A DNA stretch of 7,146 nt. It comes from Clostridia bacterium. Lineage in GTDB: Bacteria; Bacillota_A; Clostridia; Christensenellales; Aristaeellaceae. Location of the stretch: assembly GCA_017481065.1 (NCBI GenBank), contig JAFUPT010000053.1:1-7146 (forward strand), given 5' to 3'. The notes below the pieces were generated by a model. It saw only the letters and a list, made by a program, of their open reading frames with translations. It did not search any database and was not told the DNA's origin. Made by a program: the position numbers and the translations under genes. Below are positions 4,630-7,146 of this stretch, one piece after another (the stretch's first letter is position 1; each line of letters opens with the position of its first letter).

Positions 4630-5632
4630 ACGCCGGGAATACGGCGGCCGCAGCGGCAGGGATATGAAGGGCGCAGCCCGCAGAACCTATCCGGTGGACG
4701 GCGAAAATTACCGCGGCAACGGCTTCCGCGGCGCGAACTACAAAACCCCGGCTCCCCGCGTGGGCGCGATTTATAATAATGTGCCCGCCGCTGAAAAGGT
4801 GGGCGGCGATGCTCCCGAGCGCGAAAACAGGAAAAATATGGAACGGAAGCCCTTCCAGCCCCGTCAAAGGGAGGAAGCGATCGTTTCCCTGCAGGCTATG
4901 GAGGAGAATGAAAACCTGCTGGTGGGCCGGAATCCCATCCGCGAGGCGCTCAAATCCGGCCGCCCGGTGGAAAAGCTGCTGGTGGCCCAGGGCGATCTCT
5001 CCGGCGCAGCGCGGGATATCATCCGCCTCGCCAAGGAGGGCGGCGCGATCGTGCAGACCGTGGACCGCAGCAGGCTGGACCAAATCTATCCCGCCCACCA
5101 GGGCATGCTGGCCTATGTGGCGGCGGTGGAGTACAAGAGCCTGGACGATATCTTTGCTTATGCTGCGGAGAAGGGCGAGGACCCCTTTATCGTGGTCCTG
5201 GACGGCGTGACCGACCCCCACAACCTGGGCGCGATCATCCGCTCGGCGGAGTGCGCGGGCGCCCACGGCGTGATCGTTCCGGAGCGCAGGGCTGCGGGCC
5301 TCGGCCCCACGGCGGCAAAGAGCGCTGCCGGCGCGCTGAATTACATGCGCATTGCCCGGGTGAAGAACCTGAACCGCACGATTGACGAGCTGAAGGAGCG
5401 CGGCGTGTGGGTGATCGGCACGGCGATGGACGGCGAAAATGCCTTCTCTGCCGACCTCACCGGCCCTGTCGCGCTGGTGATCGGCTCCGAGGGCGAGGGC
5501 ATCAGCCGCCTGACCCTTGAAAAGTGCGACCGGACGCTTACCCTGCCCATGCTGGGACAGATTGAATCTTTGAATGCTTCCGTGGCTGCGGGCGTGCTGA
5601 TGTATGAAATCGTTCGCGCCAGGGCCAAGTGA
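4616..5632 (+). CDS. rlmB: 23S rRNA 2'-O-methyltransferase, RlmB/TrmH (SpoU) family
   Basis: The enzyme methylates a ribose 2'-OH in 23S rRNA (Gm2251 in E. coli) using S-adenosylmethionine. The 338-residue protein has a substrate-binding domain (LLVGRNPIREAL at 101-112, AHQGMLAYVA at 160-169). A SpoU knot domain follows, with motif 1 LDGVTDPHNLGAIIRSAE (195-212; N203, R209), motif 2 ALVIGSEGEGISRL (286-299) and motif 3 LPMLGQIESLNASVAAGVLMYE (310-331). The first roughly 95 residues are extra: basic, rich in Arg, Gly, Asn and Pro, and probably disordered; they may bind RNA. GGAGGA (4605-4610) precedes ATG 4616 by five bases. The start overlaps mrnC by 14 bases, and the stop overlaps the rae1 start by four (GTGA). 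The methyltransferase call is firm; the exact target base is taken from the family. Confidence 0.94.
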   Translation: MKKDERREYGGRSGRDMKGAARRTYPVDGENYRGNGFRGANYKTPAPRVGAIYNNVPAAEKVGGDAPERENRKNMERKPFQPRQREEAIVSLQAMEENENLLVGRNPIREALKSGRPVEKLLVAQGDLSGAARDIIRLAKEGGAIVQTVDRSRLDQIYPAHQGMLAYVAAVEYKSLDDIFAYAAEKGEDPFIVVLDGVTDPHNLGAIIRSAECAGAHGVIVPERRAAGLGPTAAKSAAGALNYMRIARVKNLNRTIDELKERGVWVIGTAMDGENAFSADLTGPVALVIGSEGEGISRLTLEKCDRTLTLPMLGQIESLNASVAAGVLMYEIVRARAK

Positions 5633-6171
5633 GGCAGGTTTTTGAGGGGCCGCGGCGGCGCATACTGATCGTGGATGGCTACAACGTGATCAACGTGCGC
5701 AAGCCGGTGCGGGAGAGCCTGATGCTGGAGGATGCGCGGCGGCAGCTGAACGAGCGGCTCCATGATTACGCGGGCTATTCCGGCCAGCAGGTGATATTGG
5801 TGTACGACGCCTGGCTCTCCGACCGGATGCAGCGCAGCATCGAGAACCGGGATTTGCTGCAGATCGTTTTCACCATGAAGGGGGAGACGGCGGACTGCTA
5901 CATCGAGCGGCTCTGCGATAAGCTGGAGGAGGACATCAAGCTGCGGCGGGCGGAGGTGCGCGTGGCCACATCGGATGGCATTGAGCAGACGATTGTGTTG
6001 GGTCGCGGCGCGATACGGGTTTCCTCCCGGGAGCTGCTGCTGGAGATGGATATGGCCCGAAACAGCCGCGGCGGATGCGTGAAGAGCCCCGGCAAGAGAA
6101 GCTCCACGGTGGCGGACAGGCTGCCGGAGGAGATCAGGATGAAACTGGAAGCCATCAGACGTGGCGAATGA
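5629..6171 (+). CDS. rae1: Ribosome-associated A-site endoribonuclease Rae1 (YacP, NYN domain)
   Basis: Rae1 is a PIN/NYN-fold nuclease that in Bacillus enters the ribosomal A site and cuts mRNA during translation. Motifs seen are ILIVDGYNVI (12-21; D16, N19), VILVYDAWLS (55-64; D60), FTMKGETADCYIE (81-93; D89), VRVATSDGIEQTIV (110-123; D116) and GAIRVSSREL (127-136), in the order of the YacP family. The length of 180 residues is close to the Bacillus protein (about 170). It starts with GTG, overlapping the rlmB stop in a GTGA, which implies translational coupling; the local ribosome binding site is weak (AGGG at 5621-5624). The lysine- and arginine-rich tail matches the family's basic C-terminus. 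sigH follows after 21 bases. Confidence 0.93.
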   Translation: MRQVFEGPRRRILIVDGYNVINVRKPVRESLMLEDARRQLNERLHDYAGYSGQQVILVYDAWLSDRMQRSIENRDLLQIVFTMKGETADCYIERLCDKLEEDIKLRRAEVRVATSDGIEQTIVLGRGAIRVSSRELLLEMDMARNSRGGCVKSPGKRSSTVADRLPEEIRMKLEAIRRGE

Positions 6172-6192
6172 TTAATATACTCGGAGGACTGG

Positions 6193-6810
6193 ATGATTCG
6201 ACCGGAATTTGAAACCATGCCGGACGAGGCGATCGTGAAGCTGGCCCAGGAGGCCGACGGCGCGGCGCTGGAATACCTGCTGAATAAATACAAGAACTTC
6301 GTGCGCACCAAGGCGCGGAGCTATTTCCTCATCGGCGCGGACCATGAGGACATCGTGCAGGAGGGCATGATCGGGCTTTACAAGGCGATACGGGACTACC
6401 GGGAGGAGAAATTGAAATCCTTCCGGGCCTTTGCGGAGCTGTGCATCACCCGCCAGATCATCACCGCCATCAAGACGGCGACCCGGCAGAAGCACATTCC
6501 GCTGAACAACTATGTATCGCTGAACCGGCCGATCTATGATGAGGATTCCGACCGCACCCTGCTGGATGTAATCACGGAGGAGGTGCCCTCCAATCCCGAG
6601 GAGATGCTGATCGACCGGGAGGACCTTTCCGTGATCGAGGGCCGCATCGGCCAGATGCTCTCCGATCTGGAAAAGGAGGTTCTGGTGCGCTACATGGAGG
6701 GCAAGAGCTACGCCGATATTTCCGAGGAAATGGGCCGCCATGTCAAGAGCATCGATAACGCGCTCCAGCGCATCAAGCGAAAACTACTGAAATATCTTGA
6801 ACAAAAATAG
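6193..6810 (+). CDS. sigH: RNA polymerase sigma-H factor (Spo0H)
   Basis: SigH directs RNA polymerase to stationary-phase, competence and early sporulation promoters in Firmicutes. The 205-residue product (218 in B. subtilis) has sigma region 2 at about 25-100, with YKNFVRTKARSYFLIGADH (33-51), DIVQEGMIGLYKAIRDYR (53-70) and AELCITRQIITAIKTATRQK (81-100). Region 4 is at about 150-205, with the helix-turn-helix near 171-192 (GRHVKSIDNALQRIKRKL at 181-198). The near-identity of region 2 to Spo0H distinguishes it from ECF or sporulation-late sigmas. GGAGG (6183-6187) lies five bases before ATG. It is the last gene of the mrnC operon. In Bacillus rpmG-secE-nusG follow; here a terminator-like structure, a tRNA and tuf follow instead. 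This supports a spore-forming ancestry but does not prove sporulation. Confidence 0.95.
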   Translation: MIRPEFETMPDEAIVKLAQEADGAALEYLLNKYKNFVRTKARSYFLIGADHEDIVQEGMIGLYKAIRDYREEKLKSFRAFAELCITRQIITAIKTATRQKHIPLNNYVSLNRPIYDEDSDRTLLDVITEEVPSNPEEMLIDREDLSVIEGRIGQMLSDLEKEVLVRYMEGKSYADISEEMGRHVKSIDNALQRIKRKLLKYLEQK

Positions 6811-6818
6811 GTTAAGTC

Positions 6819-6867
6819 TTCGGTATAAAACCGAATGTCCGCAGGCAGCGCACACAGCGCCGCCTGC
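6819..6867 (+). terminator. Probable terminator region after sigH
   Basis: There are two stems. The first is ttcggt / accgaa (6819-6824 and 6830-6835). The second is stronger: gcaggc / gcctgc (6841-6846 and 6862-6867), continuing through one A-C mismatch into gcgc / gcgc around loop acaca. A T-rich but not pure T tract (atcttcttgccttcttc) follows. The structure is strong, but the tail is imperfect, so efficiency is uncertain. Confidence 0.55.
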
Positions 6868-6923
6868 ATCTTCTTGCCTTCTTCAATTAATAAGATTCTA
6901 ATCTTGGAAATTACATTTCATGG

Positions 6924-6952
6924 TTGACAAACCTCGTCTTTTCCTTTAAAAT
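6924..6952 (+). promoter_or_regulatory. Strong sigma-A promoter of tRNA-Gly and tuf
   Basis: A perfect -35 TTGACA (6924-6929), a 17-base spacer and the -10 TAAAAT (6947-6952, five of six) predict a start near 6959-6960, about 28 bases before the tRNA. The upstream AT-rich stretch (6884-6920) could act as an UP element, as expected for a stable RNA gene. Confidence 0.88.
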
Positions 6953-6960
6953 ATTTGCTG

Positions 6961-6980
6961 TATGACGGCGTATGACGGCG
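6961..6980 (+). repeat. 10-base tandem repeat in the tRNA leader
   Basis: tatgacggcg occurs twice without a gap, starting at the predicted transcription start and ending seven bases before the tRNA. Two copies could offer two equivalent start sites, or it may be a slippage duplication. Confidence 0.85.
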
Positions 6981-6987
6981 GGAATGC

Positions 6988-7061
6988 GCGGGTGTAGCTC
7001 AATGGCAGAGCTCCAGCTTCCCAAGCTGATCACGTGGGTTCGATTCCCATCACCCGCTCCA
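6988..7061 (+). tRNA. tRNA-Gly, anticodon CCC
   Basis: This is a full 74-base cloverleaf with encoded CCA. The acceptor GCGGGTG (6988-6994) pairs with CACCCGC (7051-7057), with discriminator T7058 and CCA 7059-7061. The D stem is GCTC/GAGC (6997-7000 and 7008-7011). The anticodon loop TTCCCAA (7018-7024) gives anticodon CCC at 7020-7022, reading GGG. The T stem and loop are GTGGG-TTCGATT-CCCAT (7034-7050). The anticodon stem has four pairs plus a C-A mismatch at its outer end (C7013, A7029; positions 27-43). It lies between a strong promoter and tuf with no clear terminator after it, so it is probably co-transcribed with tuf and cut out. Confidence 0.95.
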
Positions 7062-7100
7062 TACGAATATCACACTCATTTTTGTTGGGAGGAATTCACC

Positions 7101-7146
7101 ATGGCAAAGGCAAAATTTGAGCGCAGCAAGCCTCATGTAAACATCG
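7101..7146 (+). CDS. tuf: Elongation factor Tu, 5' end only
   Basis: The first 15 residues, MAKAKFERSKPHVNI, are the conserved EF-Tu N-terminus that leads into the GHVDHGKTT P-loop just outside the window. EF-Tu-GTP brings aminoacyl-tRNA to the ribosomal A site. GGGAGGA (7087-7093) lies seven bases before ATG. The gene begins 39 bases after the tRNA-Gly and is cut by the window end. In most Firmicutes tuf follows fusA; the tRNA-tuf pairing recalls the E. coli tRNA-tufB operon. Confidence 0.93.
   Translation, partial: MAKAKFERSKPHVNI

Overview
The window comes from a Gram-positive endospore-former-type bacterium, most likely a gut Clostridia member with fairly G+C-rich genes (Oscillospiraceae- or Christensenellales-like; inferred). 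The reasons are a close SigH (Spo0H) homologue, the mrnC-rlmB-rae1-sigH order known from the Bacillus yac region, strong GGAGG ribosome binding sites, and TTGACA/TATAAT-type promoters. Every gene seen lies on the + strand.

Layout. 1-313: no gene; GC-rich hairpin repeats and a short tandem repeat. 329-1426: prfB (release factor 2), in one uninterrupted frame without the usual programmed frameshift. 1427-1701: hairpin repeats around a strong two-way terminator. 1702-2400 and 2387-3460: a two-gene overlapping unit, a DUF1461/Lit-like membrane protein and tsaD (tRNA t6A synthesis). 3461-3745: two terminators and another hairpin repeat. 3751-4089: an AT-rich stretch followed by a dense DnaA-box cluster with four perfect TTATNCACA boxes plus one TTATGCACA and several one-mismatch boxes, with a Spo0A-box match at its left edge. 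4174-6810: a promoter and the tightly packed operon mrnC-rlmB-rae1-sigH (23S rRNA maturation, rRNA methylation, ribosome-associated mRNA cleavage, sigma factor). 6811-7146: a terminator-like structure, a strong sigma-A promoter, tRNA-Gly(CCC), and the first 15 codons of tuf (EF-Tu).

The gene content is nearly all translation machinery: decoding (prfB, tuf, tRNA-Gly), tRNA modification (tsaD), rRNA processing and modification (mrnC, rlmB), and A-site mRNA cleavage (rae1). The most interesting part is the non-coding DnaA-box cluster. Strand composition changes from C-rich on its left to G-rich on its right, as expected at a replication origin, yet no dnaA or dnaN is beside it. It is therefore either a chromosomal oriC separated from dnaA or a DnaA-titrating cluster. 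A second theme is a family of intergenic inverted repeats with three-base loops, whose stems differ by compensating changes.
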